Below are positions 44,615-54,507 of a stretch of DNA of 64,000 nt, piece after piece; the first letter of the stretch is position 1; the number at the start of each line of letters is the position of its first letter. The stretch is from Euleptes europaea (Eukaryota; Chordata; Lepidosauria; Squamata; Sphaerodactylidae), in the NCBI RefSeq assembly GCF_029931775.1, contig NC_079324.1, positions 59,713,268 through 59,777,267 of the forward strand. The letters are read 5' to 3'. A program made the translations under genes and the position numbers. Below the pieces are notes generated by a model. The model was given only the letters and a program-made list of their open reading frames with translations, did no database searches and was not told where the DNA came from.

Positions 44615-44889
44615 ACATAAGAAAAACCCTGCTGGATCAGACCAAGGTCCATCAAGTCCAGCAGTCTGTTCACACAGTGGCCAACCAAGTGCCTCCAGGA
44701 AGCCCACAAACAAGACGACTGCAGCAGCACCATCCTGCCTGTGTTCCACTGCACCCAAAATAACAGGCATGCTCCTCTGAGACTAGAGAGAATAGGTATG
44801 CATCATGACTAGAATCCATTTTGACTAACAGCCATGGATAGCCCTCTCCTCCATGAACATGTCCACTCCCCTATTAAAGCCTTCCAAGC
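44615..44889 (-). repeat. CR1 3' end
   Basis: CR1 from ACATAAGAAAAACCC to CTATTAAAGCCTTCCAAG. Confidence 0.87.
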
Positions 44890-45031
44890 AAAGGGAGGGC
44901 GCATGCAACCAGTGTGTAACTATTTGCATTCAGATGTACTTTGCAAAACTTGCAAGCTGGGATCCAAAGAATGGTGTTAAGCAATGAGATTTTCAAAAAT
45001 AAAAATAATTCCCCTTAGCTATTACTCTGGA

Positions 45032-45288
45032 GAGCCAGCGTGGTGTAGTGGTTAAGAGCGGCGGACTCTAATCTGGCGAACCGGGTTGATTTCCCCTACT
45101 CCTACACACGAAGCCAGCTGGGTGATCATGAGCTAGTCACAGTTCTCTCTGAACTCTCTCAGCCCCACCTTGCCTCACAAGGTGTCTGTTATGGGGAAGG
45201 GAAGGGAACGGTAACCATAAGCCAGTTCGATTCTTCTTAAAAGGTAGAGAAAATCAGCATATAAAATCCAAATCTTCCGCTTCTTCTA
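45032..45288 (+). repeat. Sauria-type SINE with internal deletion
   Basis: Head GCCAGCGTGGTGTAGTGG intact. The middle TCCACATGAGCGG segment is missing. Confidence 0.87.
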
Positions 45289-45930
45289 AAGTAGGCCTTT
45301 GTGCTGGGTGGGTGTACCGCTACAAAGTGCCCTCCTTTGCCATACCACAAACAAATTTTTGAAGTTGCACAATGTTCCAAAGAGGTTTGCCATGCTACAC
45401 TGGAGGGAGGGGGCTGCCATCTGAGAAAGGCAAATCCAGCGGCCCCCCGCTTCCCAACGCCCTCACCTCAAACAGCACTGAGCAGAGAAATGTTAAATTC
45501 CCCTTTAGGCTCCAAGCAGAACAGGGCTGCCTGGCTCCTAAGACCAATGGGTATGGCGGGGGGGGGGGGGGAGGATAGCCCTATACAAACACCAGTCATT
45601 TTTAAATCTGAAAAGCTGAGCAGGACATTCATGCAATCGGAAACTCCGAAAACTCTTTTTGCAAATGAAGAGCGCAAACCTTCTGCTTATCTATGGAAAA
45701 GTCCAAAAGACAGGAAAGGGGATTTGGAAGGTATCTCTAAAGAGGGCCAAGTACGTTGAGGTGCCGTGGGGGTGTCTTATTTAACCTTTGTTCAGTCAGC
45801 ATCTGGGCAGAGCAGAGTAGGTCCCTTACCCGGCCTCCCCAGAGAGGGGGAAAGCCCCCCCGCTACTCCTTCGCGCCCCCAAAGTAAAGGCCACTCCAGT
45901 AACTAACCAGACCCCCTTAGCAAGAGAGAG

Positions 45931-46010
45931 AACACAGGAAGCCGCCTTCTACTGAATCAGACCCTTGGTCCATCAAAGTCAGTATTGTCTACTCTGACCG
46001 GCAGTGGCAA
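45931..46010 (-). repeat. tRNA-Ala-like SINE tail fragment
   Basis: Tail third only (GAAGCCGCCTTCTACTG to GACCGGCAGTGG). First of four units leading to the CpG island. Confidence 0.82.
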
Positions 46011-46029
46011 AGGGAATATCAGAAGGTTT

Positions 46030-46236
46030 AACACATGAAGCCGCCTTATCCTGAATCAGACCCTTGGTCCCTCAGAGTCAGTATTGTCTGCTCAGACCGG
46101 CAGCGGCTCTCTGGGGTCTCAGGCTGAGGTCTTTCACATCACCTCCTTGCCTAGTCCCTTTTAACTGGAGATTGAACCTGGGACCTTCTGCACGTCGAAC
46201 AAATGCTCTACCACTGAGCCACAGCCCCTCCCCAAA
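46030..46236 (-). repeat. tRNA-Ala-like SINE, array unit 2
   Basis: Full unit with a small deletion in the ACTGGAGATTGAACC segment. Confidence 0.88.
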
Positions 46237-46242
46237 CTGTAT

Positions 46243-46448
46243 AAACACACGAAGCTACCTTCTACTGAATCAGACCCTTGGTCCATCAAAGTCAGTGTTG
46301 TCTACTCAGACCGGCAGCGGCTCTCCAGGGTCTCAGGCAGAGGTCTTCCACATCACCTGCTTGCCTGGTCCCTTGAACTGGAGGTGCCGGGGATCGGACC
46401 TGGGACCTTCTGCATGCCAAGCAGAGGCTCTACCACTGACCCATAGGA
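46243..46448 (-). repeat. tRNA-Ala-like SINE, array unit 3
   Basis: Full unit. The head ends CCACTGACCCATAGG. Confidence 0.88.
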
Positions 46449-46582
46449 TCTCCAGGGTCTCAGGCAGAGGTTTTTCACACCACCTCCTTGCCTGGTCCCT
46501 TGAACCGGAGATGCCGGGGATCGAACCTGGGACCTTGTGCATGCCAAGCAGAGGCTCTACCACGGAGCCACGTCCCCTCCCT
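46449..46582 (-). repeat. tRNA-Ala-like SINE, array unit 4 (head half)
   Basis: Begins at CTCCAGGGTCTCAGG, ends CCACGGAGCCACGTCCCC, and abuts the CpG island. Confidence 0.87.
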
Positions 46583-47293
46583 GCAGCCCAGAATGGCCCT
46601 CCTCCCCTCCAACCCCCCGTCCCCCCCGCCCCGCGCTCTTGGGCGAAGGCTCCGAGGCGCCGCGCCCCCCGCCAGCCCCTCCAGCCCCCTCCGAGGAGAG
46701 GCGCGGCGCTCCCCGCAGCGCTCCGGGACGCAGCAGCAGCAGCAGCGCCGAGGACCCCCGGCCCTCGCCCCTCGCCCCTCGCCCCTGGCGGCACAGCGCT
46801 CGGCCGGCCCCGCGCAAAGGGCTCTGCCTGCCTGCCTGGCTAGCTGGCTGGCTGCCGCGGGGGCCGGCGGCGCCCACCTACCCACCCACCGTCCGTCCCT
46901 GCTCGGCTGCCGGCTTCTCCCTCTCTCCCTCCCTCCCTGCCTCCGGCCGGGCCCGAGGGGCAGGGGGCGCGCCAGGCCCCCCGACCCCTTCCAGCGCCGC
47001 TGCCCGGCTCCAGGGCGGCCTCTGCGAGGGGCGCGCCGGGGGCTGGCCGGAGAGGCAGCCCCAGCAGCGCGGAGAGCCCCGCGGCCCCTCGCCCAGGACC
47101 CCCACCCACCCCTCCTACCCACCCCACCCACCCCCAAGCGGCCCCGGGCGCGTCTCCAGCGCCCCCCTGCCTGCCCGCCTGCCTGCCTCTGCGTGCGGCT
47201 TTGCGCGGCGGCGACGCGTCTCCGGCTGCCGGGCTCCGGGCAGGACCGCGCCGGCCGAGGAAGCGGTGCGAACGGACACCGCGGCGGAGGTCC

Positions 47294-47297
<4 letters not shown>

Positions 47298-47324
<27 letters not shown>
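47298..47324 (+). repeat. (CTG)9 trinucleotide repeat in CpG island
   Basis: About nine CTG/TGC units followed by CCG-rich interruptions. It reads as CAG in the RFLNA direction. Confidence 0.85.
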
Positions 47325-47398
47325 CGCTGCCGCCGCCTGGCTGCCCTCCAGCCCCGGCCGCCGGGAAGCGCCTGGCCCGACCCCCCCCCCAGCCAGAC

Positions 47399-47430
47399 CC
47401 CTCCTCCTCCTCCTCCTCCTCCTCCTGCCG
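47399..47430 (+). repeat. (TCC)n trinucleotide repeat
   Basis: About ten TCC units, flanked by C-rich and GGGT repeats. Confidence 0.8.
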
Positions 47431-47756
47431 GTGGGTGGGTGGGTGGAGAGGAACAGCGAGAGGAAGGCGCGGGGTGGGATTGCCTTCTCCTCCTCCCCCC
47501 TCTCTCTCTCCCCCCCCCCACTTCCTCCACCCCCTCCCCATTCTTTTCCTCCTCTTCGGCTTCGCTTTCATGGGAATGTAGAATTTTTTGGGGGGGGGGA
47601 GTTTCCCACCAGCCTCCTCCTTAAGAGCAAAGTCTGATCGTGGAATTTAAATTTAAAGTTGGTTTTTTGGTTGGGGGGGGGGTTACATCCCAAACCCCCT
47701 TCGCTCGAAATTCCTGCAGATCCGCCCCACTCCGAGGGGGGGGGGGCCACTTCCCT

Positions 47757-47973
47757 TAAACATATGAAGCTGCCTGATACTGAATCAGAGCCTTGGTCCA
47801 TCGCAGTATTGCCAACTCAGACCGGCAGCGGCTCTCCAGGGTCTCAGGCGGAGGTCTTTCACGGCACCTACTTGCCCGGACCCTTTAACTGGAGATGCCG
47901 GGGATTGAACCTGGGACCTTCTGCATGCCAAGCAGATGCTCTATCGCTGAGCCACGGCCCCTCCACCAGCCTC
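47757..47973 (-). repeat. tRNA-Ala-like SINE
   Basis: Full-length. It interrupts a local duplication: CAGCCTCCTCCTTAAGAGCA (about 47610) and CAGCCTCCTTCCTAAGAGCA (about 47978) flank it. Confidence 0.88.
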
Positions 47974-48065
47974 CTTCCTAAGAGCAAAGTCTGCTAATGG
48001 AATCTAGATTTAAAGAGGGTTTTTTTAAAAAATCCCAAACCCCCTTCACTCAAAATTCCTACAGA

Positions 48066-48280
48066 TGCCACTTAAGGGAGACTCAAACTGGCTTACAACC
48101 ACCTTCCCTTCCCCTCCCCACAACAGACACCCCTTGAGGTAGGTGGGGCTGAGTCAGCTGTGACTTGCCCAAGGTCACCCAGCTGGCTTCGTGTGTAGGC
48201 ATGGGGAAACAAATCCAGTTCACCAGATCAGAGTCCACAGCTCCAAACCACCTCTCTTAACTACTACACCACGCTGGAGA
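48066..48280 (-). repeat. Sauria-type SINE, tail-less
   Basis: Begins at CCACTTAAGGGAGACTC, so the extreme 3' end is missing. The head is intact. Confidence 0.85.
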
Positions 48281-48480
48281 AGTCATCAGAAACTTAAGTG
48301 AAAATTAACTGATATCGGTACCAGGTCTGATAAAACATGTTCAGAACCACCAGTTAAGATTTCTAAAAAGTGAGTCCTGTATCGAAGTCTGCCGCTAAAG
48401 GAACAATTGTGGGGTGGAAGGGGGGAAACAGCAAGGGAAAGGTTTTTCCTTGCAGGCATCCTTGGGCATGATCTGGTTGG

Positions 48481-48702
48481 TAGGGCTGCCAACCTTCAGG
48501 TGGGGCCTGGAGATCTCCCAGAATTAACTCTGATCTCTGGATGGCAGAGACCAGTTCTCCTGGAGAAAAAGGTTTCTTTGGAGGGTAGACTCGATGGCGT
48601 TATACCCTGTGTTGGTCCCTCTCTTCCACAAACCCCAACCTTCGCAGGCTCCACCCCCCCCCCAAATCTCCAGGCATTCCCAACCTGGAGTTGGCAACTC
48701 TA
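48481..48702. mobile_element. hAT-type MITE (TAGGGTTGCCA family), diverged
   Basis: TIRs TAGGGCTGCCAACC and TTGGCAACTCTA. No TSD seen. Confidence 0.72.
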
Positions 48703-48750
48703 CCAGCAGTTGGCCTCTGTGCAAAACAAGACTCTTTGCTGAATATACTA

Positions 48751-49036
48751 TTGGAGCGGTGGAGTCTGATCTGGAGAACCGGGTTTGATTCCACACTCCT
48801 CCACATGAGCGGCGGACGTTAATCTGGTGAACTGGATTTGTTTCCCCACTCCTCCGCATGAAGCCAGCTGGGTGGCCTTGGGCTAGTCACAGCTCTCTCA
48901 GCTCCACCTACCTCACAGGGTATCTGTTGTGGGAAGAGGAAGGGAAGGTGATTGTAAGTGGTTTGATTCTTCCCTAAGTGGTAGAGAAAGCCAGCATATA
49001 AAATCCAACTCCTACTCCTATTCCTCCTCCTTCTTC
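48751..49036 (+). repeat. Sauria-type SINE, head partly lost
   Basis: From TTGGAGCGGTGGAGTCTG to a (CCT)n/(CTT)n tail. Confidence 0.86.
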
Positions 49037-49097
49037 ACGCCCAGCCATAGGTTCTTGGGGACTCTGCACAGTGACCACAGCCCTGCGACTGAGATTC

Positions 49098-49165
49098 CTG
49101 GTTTTAACTGTTGATGCGGGGGATCAAACCTGGGATCTTCCGTTTGCAAAGCACGTCCTCTGGCA
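49098..49165 (-). repeat. tRNA-Ala-like SINE head fragment, old
   Basis: GGGGGATCAAACCTGGGATC and the GTTTGCAAAGCACG anticodon region only. Confidence 0.5.
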
Positions 49166-50196
49166 CGGAGGTCTGGGCCCGAGAGGAAGCGAGGCAGCCA
49201 TTTTATAGGTTGTTGAAAGAGGCCTGGTTGCCAGTAAAAGTGTGCCTGATGACATTTATTGAAGTTCGGGTCAGTGCCAAGGCTGTGGTGCCCGCATCCC
49301 ACCCTGGGCTGAAGCGAAGTGCCGCGCACAAATTAACTAGGGTGATTTGTATGCAGGGAGCTGTGCAGAAAAGTCTGGCAGATTTATAAATGTCAAAGAG
49401 CCAGCAGGCAGCCCACACAATAACCTCTGTGAATTATTGCTTCTGACCCTCTTGGTCGTGATTTTAAGTCTCCTACTGTAAAGAGGGGTTTTTGTTTTTT
49501 GTTTTTTAGTGCGCACGGCATCCAACATTTCGACAAAGGCCACGCGGGGTTGCAATTGCTGTCGAGCTGGGCGAAATCTTGATAGCGGTCGAAAATTAGA
49601 TTTGTGGCCTGCGGAGGGCAGAACTCTCCTGAAGCTACGGGCAAAAGGCCAGTTCGTAAGCAACAGTGGCATAAGGCCTTATGAGGACCAAAGGAAACGC
49701 TGCAAACCAGTGTGCGCATTTTTGAGTTTCCCCAGAATTCTTCAGGCTCTCTGCCCCCCCACCCAAAAAAACACACAAAGGGATTGGGGAGAGAGCTGTT
49801 GGAGGGTATGGTGAAAGAGCCCTGTACCAATTTTTCTGTATCAAAAGAATTTATCTCTCATCAGTTTCTCTTCTGCACACTCTTGTGTAACTTCAGCCTT
49901 TGCCGTTCTATTTATTTTGTTGTTCCAGTTTTGTTGCACACCACAGGATGCTTCTCTCGCAGGAGGGTTTGGGAAGGCATTGGCTGCCTCTGAACATTTA
50001 CAGAGTGAAATTCTGCAGTTTTCCAGAACCTCTCTGTTCCAGTCCCTCCTCGCTTCAAATTTCTCTTTTGATCAAAACAGCATTGACTCCAAATTTCTAA
50101 AAAGTTTGAAAAGAAACGGACTGTTAGATTTCAGAGAGAAATCGAGTAAAGAGGATTTAAGAGGATTCCTCTTAACCACACTTCTAGAAGCAGGTT
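49166..50196. other. Unassigned non-repetitive sequence
   Basis: About 1 kb without recognised repeats. Overlapping frames of 100-145 codons on both strands have no known resemblance. Confidence 0.35.
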
Positions 50197-50302
50197 TCTG
50201 GGGTCTTTCACATTATTTAGTACCTGATTCGTTTAACTGGAGATGCTGGGGATTGGATTTTGGACCTTCTGCATGCCAAGCAAGCGCTATATCCCTGACA
50301 CT
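50197..50302 (-). repeat. tRNA-Ala-like SINE, old partial copy
   Basis: GGGGTCTTTCACATTATTTA and a diverged B box GATTGGATTTTGGACC. Confidence 0.65.
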
Positions 50303-50861
50303 TTCCAACCCCATGCTATAGAGACATTTGATCAACCACTGGATTTTCCGTTGGAAGTTTCCATTTTTCCTTTTTCTTCCCCAAAGAAGAAAGGCAATTG
50401 GATACCAGCTCTACCACCTCCTAATCTGTTCAAGTCTGCTTGGCCTTCTGAACGTGATGCAGAGGAGAGGACTTCGCATCAGGATTTTCTTCTCTCTCTC
50501 CCCCATCCCTTTTAACATCCAGTCTCACGAAGAATTCTGGCTGAACTTGAAAGCTGCACGCTGTTTAGTCCTATTAGGGTTGGTCCCCATAAAAAGTCCT
50601 AATGGAAGCCCCTTTCAGGTACTAGGATTCTGGTGCTCCTATCTCACATACCAGGACAGCACACTATATCTGATCCACTCAGTATACGCAATTGCTGTTT
50701 GGTGTGAAACTGGGCGACTTGCATATTTCCCAGCCACAATATGCACTACTAGAGACACAGATTTTTGAGCATTAAGGCCACCAGGAAGAGTCCAGATGGG
50801 CTAATGGCCTGTGGCTACCCACTGGGGCCACCCAAGCCTCATTCAAGGAGCAGCCCTTCCC
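50303..50861. other. Unassigned sequence with a 146-codon plus-strand frame
   Basis: The frame at 50328-50768 is hydrophobic in parts (for example YHLLICSSLLGLLNV), but starts just after a SINE remnant and matches no family I know. Treated as chance. Confidence 0.25.
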
Positions 50862-51030
50862 TAGGGTAGCCAGGTCCCTCTTTGCCACCGGAGGTAGGTT
50901 TTTGGGGTGGAGCCTGAGGAGGGAGGGGCTTGGGGAGGGGCTTCAGTGACATAGAGTCCAATGGCCAAAGTCCAGTGTAACTGATCTCTGTCGGCTGGAG
51001 ATCAGTTGTAATAGCAGGAGAACTCCAGCT

Positions 51031-51438
51031 AGCATCTGCTACATTTGTTGGTATCCCTTTGTGGAACTTGGCGACTATCTGGAATATTAGAATGCAGTCA
51101 TGAATTATTGAAGCTGGAATAATATAAGATTGATTATTTAGGGGACTGAGGAAGAACTGGACAAAAGAATTTTGAAACGGACGTATCCCCTTTCTACTGT
51201 GATCTCACATTTTGAAGATACCAGCTGGATATTGCTTATGCAGACTTTGGAAGAAATGTACCAGGATATGCCATGAACTATGGATTTTGACTGGTTGATG
51301 ATAGATTGTCACTATGTATGATGTTATGTGGTAGCTAAAAATATATTTTTGCACTTTGTTATACATTCTTGATCCTGTACTAATTTCCTAACTTTGTAGT
51401 ATCAGTACAGTGGTGTCTATTTTTTCTACAAGCATCTG
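51031..51438 (+). mobile_element. ~392-bp retroposon-like insertion with hammerhead ribozyme
   Basis: The insert 51039-51430 is bounded by AGCATCTG at 51031-51038 and 51431-51438, the expected target within the MITE. AT-rich, no polyA and no coding frame. It carries the hammerhead motif at 51140-51191. Size and structure resemble 6204-6609 and 55271-55663. A Penelope-like or retrozyme-like origin is plausible, not proven. Confidence 0.65.
51140..51191 (+). ncRNA. Hammerhead ribozyme candidate, full consensus core
   Basis: All conserved core positions are present in order. Helix I is AGGGGA (51140-51145) with TCCCCT (51186-51191), six pairs. Box CTGAGGA (51146-51152) fits CUGANGA. Helix II is AGAA (51153-51156) with TTTT (51170-51173), four pairs with one G-U and a 13-nt loop. 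GAA is at 51174-51176. A minimal helix III is ACG (51077 offset, 51177-51179) with CGT (51182-51184), including the A15.1-U16.1 pair. A17 at 51185 is a permitted cleavage base. Short helix III is known for hammerheads of Penelope-like elements and may act as a dimer. Activity is inferred, not shown. Confidence 0.65.
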
Positions 51439-51449
51439 GAGGTTGGCAG

Positions 51450-51639
51450 GCCCTCCTGGCTGAGCCCCATACAGGGCAGAGAAGGAGATGCACAAGGTGG
51501 GGAAGGAGGTATGCTGAACCGTGAGGTGGGGGGAATTAGCTTCTAGAGCCAAAGGGAACCAAAAAAGTCATTTACATCCAACCCTTTACATCAAAGTAGG
51601 ACTGTTCCCCCTACAGATCAACCTTTGCCATTTGGTAAA
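51450..51639. other. Unassigned sequence
   Basis: Short unique spacer between MITE and SINE. Confidence 0.4.
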
Positions 51640-51945
51640 AGATAAAGGTAGTCACCTGCACAAGCACAGGGTCAATACTGACCCATGGGATGACGTCCCA
51701 TCCCGACATTTACTAGGCAGTCTACGTTTACAGGGTGGTTTGCCATTGCCTTCCTCAGTTTGCCATTGCCTTCCTCAGCAAGCTGAGGACTCATTTTACC
51801 AACCTCAGAAGGATGGAAGGCTGAGTCAACCTTGAGCCAGCGACCTGAAACCGACTTCCGTTGGGATCGAACTCAGGACATGAGCAGAGCTTGGACTGCA
51901 GTGCTGCAGCTGACCACTCTGTGCCACGGGGCTCCTTTGCCATTT
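51640..51945 (-). repeat. tRNA-derived SINE, second type, near full-length
   Basis: Inverted head GCCACGGGGCTCC, B box GGGATCGAACTCAGG and tail GGTAGTCACCTGC. It has an internal duplication of TTTGCCATTGCCTTCCTCAG at about 51739-51779. Confidence 0.87.
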
Positions 51946-52623
51946 GGACCATAGGCTTTTCAGGGCCCTATACAGTTCCCGATTCCTCCCTATGGCTGAG
52001 GGGAGCAGAGGTGAAGGAAAAGAGGCAAATATGTTAGCATTTTTAAAACACTGCGTAATTCATGCGTGTCGTTACATTTATGTTTTCTTTGCATATTTTT
52101 GTTCTTTGCATCCATTGGAAAAGGGTCCTAGGTGTGGATATGCCTTGGTCGGCAGCAGAAATAAACATTTTTGAACGATCCATTATGGCTAAGTAGTACT
52201 AACAAACTGGGAGGTGGTTTGATAGATAACTTTTTAATCACCCCGGGCAGCTGGAATGTGCAGTAGCGGCAGTTATGGCTGTGTGAAAAGCTTGACAAAT
52301 GGCCGTACCGAGAATTTTCCGGCTTTCACCAAGCGACATGGTCTACAAGAGTTGCCTCCTGCTGCCAGCAAAGCCAGAATTTCAGAAGAAATGTGAAGTT
52401 TCTCCACATTTTTGGCAGGCCAGAGCTCTCCGGGCGGGAATGCTGCGGAGGGATGGAGAGAGGAAGAGACAAAACTGAAAATATCAGAGAGCTTTAGAAA
52501 CCTCCGCGGCTGCCAGTTCTAACAGTTTCATTCCGGCAGCCAGTAGTACAACTGAGCAATCCAGGAGCAACAAATGGTGCATTTTCGTATTCTCCGCTGG
52601 GCCTGTAGTGTCACCGCCACAAC
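51946..52623. other. Unassigned non-repetitive sequence
   Basis: Nothing recognised. Confidence 0.35.
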
Positions 52624-52832
52624 TAGGGTTGCCAACCTCCAGCTACTAACTGGAGATCTCCTGCTATTGCAACTGATCTCCAGCCGATAGAGATCAGTTC
52701 ACCTGGAGAAAACGGCCGCTTTGGCAATCAGACTCTATGGAATTGAAGCCCCTCCCCTCCCTAAACCCCTCCCTCCTTAGGCTCCACCCCAAAAACCTCC
52801 CGCCGGTTTCAAAGAGGGACCTGGCAACCATA
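52624..52832. mobile_element. hAT-type MITE (TAGGGTTGCCA family)
   Basis: Flanks GCCACAAC (52616-52623) and ACCACAAC (52833-52840) match at 7 of 8. Confidence 0.86.
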
Positions 52833-53149
52833 ACCACAACTTAACACCTGTCAAAAATGGCCACCTTGAGATGGCCACCATCAATAAAGGGTGATGAATG
52901 ATACAGGACAAACCACGGTGCTTATGACAGAATGGGGCCATTATTTCATTATTTTCGACCACGATAAATTCATTCCCTTGTTGTGGAGGGTGGAGACTTA
53001 AGAGAAATAGACCTTATGCAGATGGGCATTAAAATTCTGGGAAAGGAACAGAGGGGGTACGTATGGGGGTCGTTTTAAAATACTTTGTTTCTTTACATTG
53101 AATCAACTCTGAAAATGATGGAAGTTCATCTATAACTGTATTGTATAAT

Positions 53150-53282
53150 CCCGATGGGTAGCCGTGTTAGTCTGTCACTAGCAGTAGAAAAGAGCAAGAG
53201 TCCAGTAGCACCTTCAAGATTAACAAAATTTCATGCAGGGTAAGAGCTTCCGTGAGCCTCAGCTCACTTCTTCAGATACCAT
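53150..53282 (-). repeat. Hammerhead-like dispersed repeat, best copy of its family
   Basis: Minus strand from 53280: GGTAT, then CTGAAGA, helix-II-like GTGAGC...GCTCAC, a GGAAGCTC box and TTACC. Then GGTGCTACTGGACTC and AGACTAACACGGCTACCC to 53150. The order matches hammerhead helix I, CUGANGA, helix II, GAAA and cleavage site, but the second box departs from consensus. The repeat is widespread in reptile genomes. Its class is unclear. Confidence 0.6.
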
Positions 53283-53461
53283 TATTGTATAATGTATAAC
53301 TGTATTTTTAACTGTGCAAATGTATTTTTAGTTTAATGTATAACTATATTTTTAATTGTTAAAAAATTTTTTAAATGTTTGCTGCTTGTGGACCTTGGTT
53401 GGGTGGAAAGATTGCATAAAAATGTTCTACATAAAATGATGATAGATGATAGATGATAGAT

Positions 53462-53500
<39 letters not shown>

Positions 53501-54337
53501 GTGTTGTGCTTGCAGTATTATGTTTAGTCCTGCACATTCAAGAAAGATTTTAACAATTTTTTAAAAAACCTGCAAAAAGAGGTACAAAAAAAAAGAGGTA
53601 AGCAAAAATGAAAGCGAGACTGCACAATCTTTCCTACTTTTCCCCTAAAAGGGGTGGTGGGGAGAAAGGTGTGGAAATTTACAGCAGATGCCCCAACGTT
53701 CAAATGCTTGTGATGTCACAAAGATACCTCCGTAGAGCAGTTTTGTAATTCTTTTAAAATGTTTATGTGTTGTTTTTTAAAGAGAAAGGATGAATGTATA
53801 AAAAACAGACATACATGAAGCATTTGAAATGTTTTTGTGTTGTGCAAATGGCAAAGCCCAGAGGGAGCTGGACACACTGCAGGTGATGTACCCGCTGGGA
53901 TTTCTCTTTAAATATTTTGTCCGTCTTCACCACTAAAAGCAACATTCACGAAGAAATGGGGAGGGACCTGGGTGTACTCCAAAAATAAGGACTTTCTGTA
54001 TTTCCAGAGCTCCTGAAATTTGAATGATCTACGTCAAGTGTGGACAGGTGGTGGCAACCTTCCTTCCAACCTTACATCTGTTACCATTTACAACTCATAC
54101 ATCCTGGTATGAAAATTATTGGGGATGTGTGCGTGGTTTTAAACAAATGTGTGTATGGTTTTAAAGAAATGTGAAATGATTCAGTCCTGGTGAGATAAGA
54201 GAACAGGTGATGAACAAAGAGGGATGAATCACAATACTATAGCTGTTCGCACATGCAGAACTGCCCAGGAGAGTTGAAGTGAGGATGAGTAAAACAGAAT
54301 AGAATGGATGCGTTTCATTCATTATTTTGTTCATTTA
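53283..54337. other. Unassigned sequence with (GATA)n
   Basis: Contains a GATGATA/GATA microsatellite at about 53437-53500. The rest is unique-looking and AT-rich. Confidence 0.4.
53437..53500 (+). repeat. (GATA)n microsatellite
   Basis: GATGATA units pass into about ten GATA units. GATA arrays are frequent in squamate genomes. Confidence 0.9.
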
Positions 54338-54412
54338 TCCATTTATTTTCATTTACACTCCACCTTTCTCACTGGAACTCAAGGCAGATTACAAGTACGA
54401 TCGAATTATTTG
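54338..54412 (-). repeat. SINE tail fragment (ACA-like)
   Basis: TTTATTTTCATTTACACTCC and CTCAAGGCAGATTACAAG, as in the 61484 element. Confidence 0.5.
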
Positions 54413-54507
54413 GTCCGTCAGTAAGCCGATAACAAAACATGATAACAATTGAGTGGCAACGTTTGAATCTAATAGCAAAGTTTCCTGGAAAAACAGAATA
54501 ACTCAGC

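Larger units (their letters stand above)
42998..46584 (-). other. RFLNA: Probable RFLNA 5' UTR intron
   Basis: Inferred from the acceptor at 42998-42999 and the CpG island at 46.58-47.56 kb. It contains nested SINEs and CR1. The stretch 45289-45930 has no recognised repeat, but holds a 152-codon plus-strand frame (45301-45759) without known resemblance and a G12 run near 45560. Confidence 0.5.
46585..47560 (-). promoter_or_regulatory. RFLNA: CpG island, probable RFLNA promoter and 5' exon
   Basis: About 1 kb of very GC- and CpG-rich sequence, the only such block outside transposons here. It lies 3.6-4.6 kb upstream of the RFLNA start codon, which has its own splice acceptor, so a first untranslated exon should be upstream. 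No TATA box is obvious. It contains a CAG run (46731-46747) and a CTG run (47298-47324). Long open frames on both strands (about 350-380 codons) come from base composition. The exact start site and donor cannot be fixed by eye, and it could serve a divergent transcript as well. Confidence 0.7.
50862..51449. mobile_element. hAT-type MITE interrupted by a ribozyme-bearing insertion
   Basis: Left part 50862-51038 (TAGGGTAGCCAGG ...) and right part 51431-51449 (GGAGGTTGGCAGG). The 392-bp insert at 51039-51430 splits it. The right terminus is diverged. Confidence 0.75.

Noticed and set aside
46475-47637. Very long open frames (about 350-380 codons) on both strands
   Set aside because: They overlap in several frames, are low-complexity (Gly, Arg, Pro, Ser runs) and run out of the CpG island into SINE sequence. 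This is the expected effect of high GC content.
50328-50768. 146-codon frame with hydrophobic segments as a membrane protein gene
   Set aside because: It begins next to an old SINE, lacks splice or promoter context, and matches no family I know.
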